The notes beneath the pieces were generated by a model that worked only from the letters and a program-made list of their open reading frames with translations, was not told the DNA's origin and made no database searches. The position numbers were made by a program, and so were the translations under genes. Shown piece after piece: positions 46,220 through 54,780 of a stretch of DNA of 64,000 nucleotides (positions within the stretch are counted from its first letter, which is position 1; every line of letters starts with the position of its first letter). This DNA is from CAZGCA01 sp964524145 (GTDB lineage: Bacteria > Hydrogenedentota > CAZGCA01). The DNA lies in the NCBI GenBank assembly GCA_964524145.1, contig CAZGCA010000017.1:9906-73905 (forward strand), read 5' to 3'.

Positions 46220-46987
46220 ATGCTAATGAACCGACAGTACTTCGATTGCAACTGCATCCTTGGCCGGGTGCGGTGTCCCAGTAACGGGTTCTATCTGACA
46301 GTCGACCGGTTACGGGAGACGATGGAGACGTTCGGGATATCGGAAGTGCTTGTCCGGCACGCTACCGCGGTCGAATGGTCGCCGGCTGAGGGCAACGCGC
46401 TGTTGCTTGACGAGATTGCAGACCACCGCGATCTCATACACCCCTGCTGGGTCGTCATGCCGCATCATACCGGCGAGATGGCGTCCCCGGACGATCTCGT
46501 CCGCGAGATGCGCGATCGTGACGTCCGGGCGGCGGCACTCTATCCTGGAGAGACGCACCACAAGTTCTCGACAGAGCAGTTCTGCTGCGGAGACTTGTTT
46601 GCGGCCTTGGCGGACTCCAGGGTGATCCTTTTCATCGACGAGGCCCAGACATCCTGGCCCGATATCGACCGAGTGCTCGGCAACCACCCGGAGTTGCGGC
46701 TCGTGGTATGCAACGTTTCGTACCGCATCAACCGCGACCTGTACCCGCTTCTGGAGAAACACCGGTCGCTCCATATCGAGATATCCGGGTACCAGACGCA
46801 TCGAGGGATTGAAGACGCCGTCAAGCGGTTTGGGGCGGAGAGGCTGCTGTTTGGGACGCGGCTTCCATATTTCACCCCGGGGGTAGCCCTGGCGATGGTG
46901 GAATCGGCCGGGATCGAGGAGAACGACCGCGAGAAGATCGCCGGCAGCAACCTTCGTCGACTGCTTGCGGATGCGTTCCCGGGATAG
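46220..46987 (+). CDS. Amidohydrolase-like TIM-barrel protein lacking the HxH metal site
   Basis: 255 aa, metal-dependent hydrolase (amidohydrolase_2-like) fold: LTVDRLRETMETFGISEVLV, ARWVVMP-type strand (LIHPCWVVMPHHTG), HPELRLVVCNVSY, and FGAERLLFGTRLPYF, where family members often have a catalytic Asp (FGSD). The N-terminal HxH metal ligands are replaced in FDCNCILGR. AGGGG is 6 bases before ATG 46220; a second ATG is at 46226. It may be non-catalytic or use another metal geometry. The DUF6807 gene follows with 45 bp between them. Confidence 0.72.
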   Translation: MLMNRQYFDCNCILGRVRCPSNGFYLTVDRLRETMETFGISEVLVRHATAVEWSPAEGNALLLDEIADHRDLIHPCWVVMPHHTGEMASPDDLVREMRDRDVRAAALYPGETHHKFSTEQFCCGDLFAALADSRVILFIDEAQTSWPDIDRVLGNHPELRLVVCNVSYRINRDLYPLLEKHRSLHIEISGYQTHRGIEDAVKRFGAERLLFGTRLPYFTPGVALAMVESAGIEENDREKIAGSNLRRLLADAFPG

Positions 46988-47032
46988 ATGGTGCGGGAGG
47001 AAATCGGCATGATGAGAAAAGGAGGCATCGCA

Positions 47033-47980
47033 ATGGACACCCCGGCAGCTCTTATGCTGTTCATACTAGTTGTCCTGGTCTTCCAATTCGGGAGGGTTGC
47101 CTGCGCCGTTGAGCCGGACGCGGCAGGCACGTATGTCCGGCACCGCGACCCGGCTGCGCTCGAGATACGTCTCGGAGACCGGTTGGTGGCCGAATACCAG
47201 TTCAGTGCCGACAACCAGAAACCGTTTCTCTGCCCCGTGCTTGGACCGGACGGCAAAGGCGTTACCAAAGACCGGCCCCTCGACCATCTCCACCACCGGT
47301 CGGTCTGGATATCCTACGACAAGGTCAACGGCCACCATTTCTGGACTGAGCGGGAGAAAGGCACATTCATACGGCACGAGCGGTTCTTGAACATCTTCGA
47401 CGAGGAGACGTATCCGGGATTCGTCGCGCAAACGGCGTGGGTGGCCGGCGGCAAGACGGTGATGTACGACGAACGCGAGTTCAGGTTCCGCGCGTTGGAA
47501 GGTAAAGACTACCTGATTGACGTCACCGTCACGTTGAAGCCCGAGTCGGGCAAGGTTACGGTTGGCAAAACCAAGGAGGGCGGGCTGCCTGCCGTCCGGG
47601 TTGCGGACGAGCTTCGGGTCAAATCGGGCGGCCGCGTTGTCAACTCCGAAGGCGGAGTGGACGAGAAAGGCACGATGCACAAGCGCGCGAAATGGCTCGA
47701 TTATTCCGGGCCGCGGCCTGACGGGAGCTGGGTTGGCATAGCGTGCCTCGTTCATCCTGAAAACCGCGGGTACCCGCCGTACTGGTTTGTGCGGGACTGG
47801 GGTTGGTACACGGCCAACTACACGCTGTGGGACGAGCCCATTGTTCTCGAGCCCGGCGAGTCATTTACGGTACGCTGCCGCCTGATAGTCCACGGCGGCG
47901 ATGCGGAAAAGGCGCAGATCGCCAACCGGCACAGGGAGTACCTTCAGGAATTGGGTCTCCAGGGTGGTGAAGAAGGCTGA
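47033..47980 (+). CDS. DUF6807 / PmoA-like family secreted protein
   Basis: 315 aa. ATG 47033 has an ideal AAGGAGG site; the longer frame from 46988 lacks one. Signal peptide TPAALMLFILVVLVFQFGRV ... ACA. The conserved family motif DHLHHRSVWISYDKVNGHHF (usually DHPHHRGLW) is at ~81-100, and the C-terminal half is beta-rich (PPYWFVRDWGWYTANYTLWD). Family members accompany Gfo/Idh and DUF1080 genes in PVC bacteria; the biochemical role is not established. It is downstream of the amidohydrolase-like gene, probably co-transcribed. Confidence 0.82.
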   Translation: MDTPAALMLFILVVLVFQFGRVACAVEPDAAGTYVRHRDPAALEIRLGDRLVAEYQFSADNQKPFLCPVLGPDGKGVTKDRPLDHLHHRSVWISYDKVNGHHFWTEREKGTFIRHERFLNIFDEETYPGFVAQTAWVAGGKTVMYDEREFRFRALEGKDYLIDVTVTLKPESGKVTVGKTKEGGLPAVRVADELRVKSGGRVVNSEGGVDEKGTMHKRAKWLDYSGPRPDGSWVGIACLVHPENRGYPPYWFVRDWGWYTANYTLWDEPIVLEPGESFTVRCRLIVHGGDAEKAQIANRHREYLQELGLQGGEEG

Positions 47981-48020
47981 ATCGATGAGGGTGCAGCACC
48001 TGAAACGGCGGGTGCAGAAC

Positions 48021-48050
48021 TTGACATGGCCCACGCATATGCTGTAGCAT
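48021..48050 (+). promoter_or_regulatory. Sigma70-type promoter of the 3-keto-glycoside cassette
   Basis: TTGACA (48021-48026), 18-bp spacer, TAGCAT (48045-48050). A leader of ~100 nt precedes ATG 48160 and contains two CCGGAGGCTCAT repeats (about 48074 and 48122). Confidence 0.6.
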
Positions 48051-48159
48051 TTTTGGAATGCAATCTGCAAAACCGGAGGCTCATCAGATGGTATGTGGAC
48101 TGAGCGGCGATGCTATGACGGCCGGAGGCTCATTTGGTGGTACAATTGGAGGCGACGTT

Positions 48160-49011
48160 ATGAAGTGTTTATCGAGGAAATCGTTCCTGATGGCGGGCGC
48201 TACGGGTGTTGCGGCTCTTGGCGCTGCCCAGGGTGGCGGTTCGCGTGTCAGCGAAGCGGCCGAGGGAGCGTCGCCAAACGTTGACGAGTACGGCGGGTTC
48301 AAAATGGGGTCGCAGAGCTATTGTTTTCGGGAGTTTTCGCTCGACGAAACCATAGTAAAACTGAAAGAGCTCGGATTGAACGCTCTGGAACCCTATCCGG
48401 GCCACTTCGATTTCAAGAGCTCGCCCGAGACGGTCGCCGAGATCAAGAACAAACTCGCCAAGGCCGGTGTGGTTGTGCCTGCATACGGCGTGGTGAATTT
48501 CAACGGCAACGCGGAGTCGAACCGCAAGATATTCGAGTTTGCGAAGACCGTCGGGATCACCTCGCTGAGCGCCAACCCCACGAGGGACAGCTTCGAGAGC
48601 TTGAATAAGCTCGTTGCGGAGTTCGAGATAGCTATCGCGATACACAACCACGGCCCTGGCTCGCGGTACTCGACCCTCAAACATTTCCTGAGGGCGGTTG
48701 ACGGCCGTCACCAACTTATCGGCGCATGTATCGACACGGGCCATTTCATCAGATCGAAAGAAGACCCTGCCGAGGTGATCAGAAAGCTGAAAGGGCGCGT
48801 ACACGGCGTTCATCTGAAGGATGTTGATGATAAGGGCGAAAATGTGATCTTTGGGAAGGGGTTGATGGATTTTCCGGACGTTTTCAATGCGCTCAAGGAG
48901 GTGAATTACAAGGGGTATTGCATGTTAGAGTACGAAGCCGACCCGGATGATCCGGTGCCGGCGATGAAGGCGTGTCTTGCGTATTGCAGAAAGCTGTTCA
49001 AGAACGCCTGA
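48160..49011 (+). CDS. Sugar phosphate isomerase/epimerase-like TIM-barrel enzyme, Tat leader
   Basis: 283 aa. ATG 48160 has GGAGG at 7 bases; the frame is open from 48058 but lacks a better site. The leader LSRKSFLMAGATGVAALGAA is Tat-like with RK in place of RR. The xylose-isomerase-like barrel shows the metal ligands in order: LEPYPGH, AIHNHGPG, CIDTGHF, VHLKDVD and MLEYEAD. Likely acts on a sugar or keto-sugar (isomerase, epimerase or dehydratase). It is the first gene of a four-gene set with Gfo/Idh, MFS and DUF1080. Confidence 0.88.
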   Translation: MKCLSRKSFLMAGATGVAALGAAQGGGSRVSEAAEGASPNVDEYGGFKMGSQSYCFREFSLDETIVKLKELGLNALEPYPGHFDFKSSPETVAEIKNKLAKAGVVVPAYGVVNFNGNAESNRKIFEFAKTVGITSLSANPTRDSFESLNKLVAEFEIAIAIHNHGPGSRYSTLKHFLRAVDGRHQLIGACIDTGHFIRSKEDPAEVIRKLKGRVHGVHLKDVDDKGENVIFGKGLMDFPDVFNALKEVNYKGYCMLEYEADPDDPVPAMKACLAYCRKLFKNA

Positions 49012-49067
49012 AAACCAGTTTTGGAGGCGAGGTTCTAAACACTATGAAGAAGCAGGAGAAGAGGGCG

Positions 49068-50315
49068 ATGGAGAAGAAGAGTGTTACGAGGCGTCAGTTT
49101 ATAGGCAAGACCGCGGCTGGCACGGCGGCGTTGATGGCGGGCCCGTCTATAAACGTTCTCGGCGCCAACGAGAAGATCATGTGCGGGATAGTCGGGCCGG
49201 GCGGCCGCGGCAGACATCTGATGCAGCGCGTGCTCAGTATCGATGGCGTTGAGCTTGTCGCTGTCGCGGACATCTACGACGGCTGGCGCGAACGCGGCGT
49301 CAAGATGGCCGGGAGGAAAAGTTCCCAGGTGAAAGGGTATGACCATCACAAAAAGCTGCTCGAAGACAAGCGGCTCGACGCCGTGGTCATAGCAACGCCG
49401 GAACACGCTCACCCCCACCACTTGGTGGACGCCTGCAACGCCGGGCTCGATGTGTACCTGGAAAAACCGATGATGCACCGGTGGCAGGAAGGCAAGGAGA
49501 TGATGGAGGCGGCGCAGGCGAACAACCGTATCGTGCAGATCGGTACACAGCGCCGCAGCATGGATATCTACCACCAAGCACGCGAGATAATTCAGGCCGG
49601 CACGATCGGCGAGGTGACCCAGGTGCGCGCGTTCTGGTTCCGTAACAGCAAGGATGACAACCCGGCGTGGCGCTACGTCATTCCGCGCGGCGTGACTGAA
49701 GACCAGGTCAACTGGAAGGAGTTTCTCGGCACGGCTCCTGATGTGCCGTGGGATCCTGCCCGCTACTTCCAGTGGCGTTGTTACTGGGATTACTCGAACG
49801 GGATCGGCGGCGACCTGATGGTCCACCAGGTGGATGCCGTCCACATGATTATGGGAGTCAAGGCGCCCGTCTCGGCATTCGGCACGGGAGCAATATACCG
49901 CTGGAACGAAGGCGGACGAACAACCCCCGATACGTGGAGCGCGGCGCTCGAGTACGAAGAAGGGTTCGCCATAAACTACTGCTCCATGTTTAGCAACGTG
50001 CATTACGGCCATGCGGAACAGTTTCTCGGCCGGGACGGCACGCTCGAGTTGAACGACGAGCGGGAGCTGAAGGTGTATTCCGAGCCGGACAAGATCCGCT
50101 CGAAGCCCGTCGAAGAGATCTCAGTCCCAACCAGGGGCGACCGGGACAAACTCCACCTGGAGAACTTCTTCGAGTGCTGCCGCACCCGCAAGAAGCCCAA
50201 CTGCAGCGAGGTCGACGGGTTCTACTCGGCGGCCGCAGCAGATATGACGATCCAGTCGCACTTCTTGGGCAAGAAGGTGCACTGGGACAAGAATGAAGAC
50301 AAGGCGATAGTCTAG
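49068..50315 (+). CDS. Gfo/Idh/MocA family oxidoreductase, Tat-exported
   Basis: 415 aa. ATG 49068 follows AGGAG at ~9 bases and opens the Tat leader VTRRQFIGKTAAGTAALMAG; ATG 49044 is an alternative giving eight more residues. Rossmann start IMCGIVGPGGRGRHLMQ, then TPEHAHPHHLVDACNAGLDV and LEKPMMHRWQEG. C-terminal substrate domain ends GKKVHWDKNEDKAIV. In the 3-keto-glycoside route such enzymes oxidise the C3 hydroxyl of a glycoside. Second gene of the cassette. Confidence 0.93.
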   Translation: MEKKSVTRRQFIGKTAAGTAALMAGPSINVLGANEKIMCGIVGPGGRGRHLMQRVLSIDGVELVAVADIYDGWRERGVKMAGRKSSQVKGYDHHKKLLEDKRLDAVVIATPEHAHPHHLVDACNAGLDVYLEKPMMHRWQEGKEMMEAAQANNRIVQIGTQRRSMDIYHQAREIIQAGTIGEVTQVRAFWFRNSKDDNPAWRYVIPRGVTEDQVNWKEFLGTAPDVPWDPARYFQWRCYWDYSNGIGGDLMVHQVDAVHMIMGVKAPVSAFGTGAIYRWNEGGRTTPDTWSAALEYEEGFAINYCSMFSNVHYGHAEQFLGRDGTLELNDERELKVYSEPDKIRSKPVEEISVPTRGDRDKLHLENFFECCRTRKKPNCSEVDGFYSAAAADMTIQSHFLGKKVHWDKNEDKAIV

Positions 50316-50330
50316 ACGCAGCGACAGTGA

Positions 50331-50365
50331 GCCGCAGCACCTCACTGATACCGGGGTGCTGCGGC
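50331..50365 (+). terminator. Stem-loop after the oxidoreductase gene (no U tract)
   Basis: GCCGCAGCACC pairs with GGTGCTGCGGC (50355-50365). Without a following T run it may be a processing or stabilising hairpin inside the cassette mRNA rather than a full terminator. Confidence 0.5.
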
Positions 50366-50416
50366 GGTCAAGCGGGTTCGGTTGTTGAGGCATAGAAGTC
50401 AGGAAGGAGATTGGCC

Positions 50417-51577
50417 ATGAGCGGAGCGGGTTATGCAGCAATTCTGGGCGCCTTCGGCTATGGTGTCGTTGTGGCGTTGCTCGGGAGCATAAAACTTAAG
50501 CTGGCCGAGGAGCGCAACCTGGACGACGCCCAAGTCGGCAAACTGATTTCGGTCTTAGGTTTCACCAGCCTCCTCATGGTGGTCGGTGTTGGGATACTGC
50601 TCGACAGGTTCGGCCACCAACCCGTGATAATCTTCGGTTTTCTGCTGAGTTCGCTGGCGATCCTACTCATAGCCTACGTGCCGTCCTATAAGCTGCTGTT
50701 GGCAGGATGCGTACTGCTCGGGATCGGCGGGATGGGCGTGAACACTGGCGCGAACACCTTGATACCACTTGAAGGGGTAATCCTCGCTGAAGGTGGCGCT
50801 GCTGCCCAGAACGTCGGCAACGTCTTCTTCGGCCTCGGTGCAATGGCAGTACCTGCATTGACGGCGTACTTATTCCGCAAAACCAGGTACGGGCCTGCAG
50901 TTACCGTAATTGCTATCATGCTCGCGCTTCCGGTGGTGGTAGCTTTCGCGGTCGAGTTCCCCAAGATCGAAGGCTCTTTTGATCTCGGCGAGTTCTTTGG
51001 CTTGCTTGGCGACTCGGCAGTTATCGTTGGTGGTCTGGCGCTGCTGTTCTACATATCGCTCGAGGTGTCAATGGCCGGCTGGATCACGACGTACCTCAAA
51101 GACCAGGGGCTGGAAGACGCGCGGTGCTCCACTGTGCTGTCAGGTTTCTGGGTGGCGTTGCTTGCCTCGCGGCTCATCGCAGGCTTACTCGTGCTGAGGT
51201 ACCTTGTACCGGAGCACAGTCACGCATGGGTTATTGCCGTGCTGGCGGTAATTGCCACAGTAGCAATCACGGCCATGATAAAGACCCGCAGCAAGGCCGT
51301 CGCCGTGTCGGGCGTCATTCTCGCTGGATTCTGCTTTGGTCCGATGTTCCCGACCACGGTTGGCGTGACGTTCGCCCATTTCGATTCGGCGCTCTGGGGC
51401 AGGGTGTTCGGGCCGATCTTCGCCATAGGTCTCATTGGCGGCACCATCGTCCCGGCAGCTATCGGCTACTACTCGAAGGGTAAATCCATACAGAAGAGCC
51501 TGACGATCCTTGCCGTGGCTGCGGCGTTGATGGTTGTTATGGGTGTTGTGATGGCGCTCACGTATCCAACGGCGTGA
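50417..51577 (+). CDS. MFS transporter
   Basis: 386 aa, about 12 hydrophobic segments. The loop between helices 2 and 3 has the MFS pattern (GILLDRFGHQPVIIFGF). AAGGAG precedes ATG 50417 at 8 bases (TTG 50411 also in frame). The central loop (KIEGSFDLGEF) separates two six-helix halves. Placed between the oxidoreductase and the DUF1080 protein, it probably imports the sugar or keto-sugar released by them. Confidence 0.88.
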   Translation: MSGAGYAAILGAFGYGVVVALLGSIKLKLAEERNLDDAQVGKLISVLGFTSLLMVVGVGILLDRFGHQPVIIFGFLLSSLAILLIAYVPSYKLLLAGCVLLGIGGMGVNTGANTLIPLEGVILAEGGAAAQNVGNVFFGLGAMAVPALTAYLFRKTRYGPAVTVIAIMLALPVVVAFAVEFPKIEGSFDLGEFFGLLGDSAVIVGGLALLFYISLEVSMAGWITTYLKDQGLEDARCSTVLSGFWVALLASRLIAGLLVLRYLVPEHSHAWVIAVLAVIATVAITAMIKTRSKAVAVSGVILAGFCFGPMFPTTVGVTFAHFDSALWGRVFGPIFAIGLIGGTIVPAAIGYYSKGKSIQKSLTILAVAAALMVVMGVVMALTYPTA

Positions 51578-51596
51578 CGCCGAGCGGAGGTTGGAA

Positions 51597-52799
51597 ATGT
51601 CACGGGGTATGAGGTTTTCCGTCGTAGCGATAGCTGTTCTGATGGTCGTGCCCGCGGTTCTCTTGCAGGCAAGCGCCGGAGCGCAGGACACGATTCTCAC
51701 CGAAGCCGAGAGACAGGACGGCTGGTTTCCGCTCTTCAACGGGACCGATCTGTCAGGCTGGGAAGGCGTCGGCACACAGCCGGACTCGTTCCGGGTCGCA
51801 GACGGCGCGATCGAGTGTACCGGCAAAGGCCACGGCTGGCTCAAAACAGAGAAGCAGTTTGCCAACTTCGTTCTCCGGATCGAGTACAAGATAGCCTCTG
51901 GCGGCAACAGCGGCATGTTTATCCGTTCGGAGCGTGAGGGCGACCCCGCGTGGACAGGCATGGAAATCCAGATTCTCGACGACCACGGCCGGCCGCCGAC
52001 TCCCAATTCCGCCGGGGCCATCTACGGTTCGGTTGCGGCGAGCAAGAACGTATCGAAACCTGCCGGCGAATGGAACGCTGTCGAGATCACCTGCAACGAT
52101 GAGCGTGTCTCGGTCGTGATGAACGGCACCAAAATCGTCGATGCGGACGTCAACGACTATCCCGATCCCGTCAGCGAGCACAAGAGCCTCAAAGAGCGGC
52201 CTCGCGAGGGGTTCATCGGTATGCAGAACTACGGCAATAACGTTTGGTTCCGCAACATCAAGTTGAAACCTCTTCCGGGAGGTCCCGGTTGGAAACCGCT
52301 CTTCAACGGCGTTGACCTGACCGGCTGGGAGCCGCACAACCAGGCGAAGTGGGAAGTCAAAGACGGCTGTATCAGAGGGTCGGGCTGGACAGGCCACCTG
52401 TACACCACTGAGAAGCACAAAGACTTCGAGATGCGGGCGTCGATCCGGGTGAATAAAGCTGGCAACAGCGGCATGTACGTCCGTGTAACCGATAAGGGCG
52501 ATCGGTTCCCGAACAACGGGTTCGAGGCGCAGGTCGATAACCACGATCCGAACAACCCGACCGGCAGCCTCTACGGACGTCATCGCGCGACGAAGCTTAT
52601 CACACGCGACGGCGACTGGTTCCAGATGCACGTGAAGGTCAACGGACCGCACATCGTTGTTGACGTCAACGGTCAGACAGTCGTCGATGTTGAGGACGAC
52701 GCTTTCCCGAATCCTGGTTGGATCTGCCTGCAGCAGCACGACCCGACATCGGTGATAGAGTACAAGACCGTCGAGATCAAGACTCTCGAAGACCTTTAA
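51597..52799 (+). CDS. Double-domain DUF1080 (3-keto-disaccharide hydrolase) protein, secreted
   Basis: 400 aa with GGAGG before ATG 51597. Signal peptide MRFSVVAIAVLMVVPAVLLQ. Two tandem DUF1080 concanavalin-like domains: first ~40-220 (WFPLFNGTDLSGWEG ... GGNSGMFIRSEREG), second ~230-400 (WKPLFNGVDLTGWEP ... AGNSGMYVRVTDKG). Characterised members cleave or lyse 3-keto-glycosides, the product of a Gfo/Idh oxidation. Most members have one domain; the duplication is notable. Last gene of the cassette. Confidence 0.92.
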   Translation: MSRGMRFSVVAIAVLMVVPAVLLQASAGAQDTILTEAERQDGWFPLFNGTDLSGWEGVGTQPDSFRVADGAIECTGKGHGWLKTEKQFANFVLRIEYKIASGGNSGMFIRSEREGDPAWTGMEIQILDDHGRPPTPNSAGAIYGSVAASKNVSKPAGEWNAVEITCNDERVSVVMNGTKIVDADVNDYPDPVSEHKSLKERPREGFIGMQNYGNNVWFRNIKLKPLPGGPGWKPLFNGVDLTGWEPHNQAKWEVKDGCIRGSGWTGHLYTTEKHKDFEMRASIRVNKAGNSGMYVRVTDKGDRFPNNGFEAQVDNHDPNNPTGSLYGRHRATKLITRDGDWFQMHVKVNGPHIVVDVNGQTVVDVEDDAFPNPGWICLQQHDPTSVIEYKTVEIKTLEDL

Positions 52800-52838
52800 T
52801 AGCAAGGACTGTGTGAGCGGAGGAACGCCCCGTTCTGC

Positions 52839-52920
52839 TGTCATTCTGAGCGCAGCGAAGAATCTTGCTTTGAACAACGGACTCCTGCGACGGAGATTCT
52901 TCGCTGCGCTCAGAATGACA
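52839..52920. repeat. Dispersed inverted-repeat element, copy B
   Basis: Perfect 27-bp terminal inverted repeats (52839-52865 and 52894-52920), starting TGTCATTCTGAGCGCAGCGA, around a 28-base centre. Same family as 40906-40991. Located just after the cassette; as RNA it would form a very strong hairpin. Confidence 0.9.
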
Positions 52921-53049
52921 AACGAAAAGGGTCATGACATGCTATGGTGGTGGAGGAATATCCGTTATGAACGGTGCTGGAGACGTGCAGCGGTTCTCCT
53001 TCCTCTCTGACCGGTCAATCTCGGACCATCTTCGAGCAGGAGAAACCGT

Positions 53050-54030
53050 ATGAGAGAAGAATCGAACCGTCTGTCGGCGGTCGACCATTGCCGCGGCATG
53101 ATTATCCTCGGCATGGTCATCTTCAACTATGTCGGCTCGTATAAGCTGGCTCCCCCGCCAATGCGGCACGCGGGAGACGTTGGCCTGACCATCGCAGACG
53201 TCGGCGCACCACTGTTCCTGTTCATCATGGGAATGATGTACAGGGTATCGTTCGTGAGCAGATGGAAACGCGACGGGGTATCGAAGGCGACACTCCATAT
53301 GGCTCGCCGGTACACAATCCTGTTGATGATAGGTCTCGTGCCCAGCGTGATTCTGCGCCTCATATTTCGCCACCGGCTTGAGGTCGGGTGGGGCGTTATC
53401 CAGACTCTGGGGATGGCCGGGCTGCTCGCATTGCCGACGATGAGGCTTAAAACCATCCATCGACTGGTTATCGGCGTGGCGTTGCTCGTTCTCTACCAGC
53501 TACTGCTCGAATACGGGTACGGGTTCAGAACGCTGGTTCGATTTGAAAGCCATGGCGGCCCGGTCGGGTCCATCTCGTGGGCCGGCATCGTCATCGTCTC
53601 ATCCGTGCTCGGCGACTACCTGCGCGGAAGAACACCCGTCCAGATCCTCAAGACCGTGGCCCTGTTTGCTGTCAGCTTGATTGCGGCGGGCCTCTTCATG
53701 TGGCACGTGCTCGGCTGGCCCGTAAGCAAACACCAGGTCTCGGGATCGTACTCGATACTCACCACAGGCATATCGGCGGCCTGTTTCTTCATGATGGTGC
53801 GCGTGACCGATATCAGGAAATGGCGATGGCCGTTCGTCGCGATGCTTGGACGCAACCCGCTTGTCATATTCCTCCTTCAGTTGGTCTTGTTGATCCCGCT
53901 CTACTTCTTGGTCGGCCTCCGGTCCACATCGCCCATCGGCTGGCGGTACGTCGGGCTCGCCTATGTTCTTGCCGGCACCTACCTGATAGGATGGTGGCTC
54001 GAACGAAAGAAGCTTTACATCAAACTGTAA
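53050..54030 (+). CDS. Membrane acyltransferase-like protein (DUF1624/DUF5009, HGSNAT-type)
   Basis: 326 aa with about ten hydrophobic segments. The N-terminus RLSAVDHCRGMIILGMVIFN matches the conserved D..RG....M...N start of heparan-alpha-glucosaminide acetyltransferase/YeiB-type proteins, followed by DVGAPLFLFIMGM. AGGAG is 8 bases before the ATG. Expected role: moving an acyl group across the membrane onto an extracytoplasmic sugar. Not evidently in an operon. Confidence 0.8.
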   Translation: MREESNRLSAVDHCRGMIILGMVIFNYVGSYKLAPPPMRHAGDVGLTIADVGAPLFLFIMGMMYRVSFVSRWKRDGVSKATLHMARRYTILLMIGLVPSVILRLIFRHRLEVGWGVIQTLGMAGLLALPTMRLKTIHRLVIGVALLVLYQLLLEYGYGFRTLVRFESHGGPVGSISWAGIVIVSSVLGDYLRGRTPVQILKTVALFAVSLIAAGLFMWHVLGWPVSKHQVSGSYSILTTGISAACFFMMVRVTDIRKWRWPFVAMLGRNPLVIFLLQLVLLIPLYFLVGLRSTSPIGWRYVGLAYVLAGTYLIGWWLERKKLYIKL

Positions 54031-54098
54031 AGCCGCCAGCGCGTCATGTAGCGCAGCCCTCGCATGCGCCCGTTCCGGTTGGTTTTCGCTGATTTGGC

Positions 54099-54636
54099 TT
54101 ATCGGTTCTCTCGCATCCGGTGCCGTGCCCGGTACAACCTCTCCGTGAAACCGCCTTCGTCGGCAAACTGTTTCTCAAGCTGCCGAAGCTGTTGGTCCAG
54201 CAGGTAGTTCGCCTGATGGATCAGGCAGAGCAGCGTATTCGCCGCGACCTCTGCCGGAGCGTTCTCCACATAGGCCCTATAGGTCGAATAAGACCTATTC
54301 TTCACCCAAGCCAACTTTCTGATCGCCTGAGCCTTTGGGTGGTCTTTCTCCCACAGCGTCAGCCCCCGTTGCCGCAGGAAATCCTGATAATCAAGCAGCA
54401 GCTCCTCCAAGCTCGCCCTTGCAACCCCGACCAGCTTCAGCTCTGTCTTCTTCGAAGTCCCGGAGGCCATGCTCCCTTCGGCGATGTTCTGCTTGCCGCT
54501 GCGCGCCGCCTGCACCATCTGGTCATGTGTGCGCGACCGTCGCATCATAGATGATCTCGGCACTCTGATAAGACTTCAAGTCGCGGTATCCGCCGTGCGG
54601 GCTGATGATCCCCGGTCCTTCGCCTCTGTTGCTCAT
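54099..54636 (-). pseudogene. Four-helix-bundle protein gene broken by a small deletion/frameshift
   Basis: Minus strand from ATG 54636: SNRGEGPGIISPHGGYRDLK then SYQSAEIIYDATVAHT and a stop. From ~54545 another frame continues RSRTHDQMVQAARSGKQNIA, EGSMASGTSKKTELKLVGVA through to 54099. Together these are the N- and C-parts of the family of 23S rRNA-insertion-like four-helix-bundle proteins. The segment between YDAT and RSRTHDQ (normally about VxFCDRFIxK) is missing, so ~26-28 bp were probably lost. The downstream 154-codon frame could still be translated from internal ATGs. Confidence 0.8.
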
Positions 54637-54642
54637 CCCAAG

Positions 54643-54780
54643 CATCCCTCCGGCCAATAGGTCCTGTTAGCCCCATCGGCTCTACTCATCCCTCCGGTCA
54701 ATAAGTCCTATCGGCCCAGCGGCTCTACTCATCCCTCCGGCCAATAAGTCCTATCGGCCCTATTTGTCCTATCCGTCATA
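54643..54780 (-). repeat. Three tandem ~43-bp repeats upstream of the four-helix-bundle gene
   Basis: Units begin CATCCCTCCGG at 54643, 54687 and 54730 (spacing 44 and 43). On the minus strand each reads GGCCGATAGGACTTATT then GGCCGGAGGGATG, so each unit carries a ribosome-site-like GGAGGG plus ATG. Similar GGAC-TA-rich tandem leaders commonly precede this gene family. They are contiguous, so this is not a CRISPR array. Confidence 0.8.

Noticed and set aside
46044..46226. 60-codon frame ending in TAATG at the amidohydrolase start
   Set aside because: The overlap looks like coupling, but the sequence has no recognisable feature, and AGGGG before ATG 46220 is enough for initiation.
54643..54780. 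Possible CRISPR array
   Set aside because: The ~43-bp units are contiguous tandem repeats with internal variation and no unique spacers, and there are no cas genes nearby.
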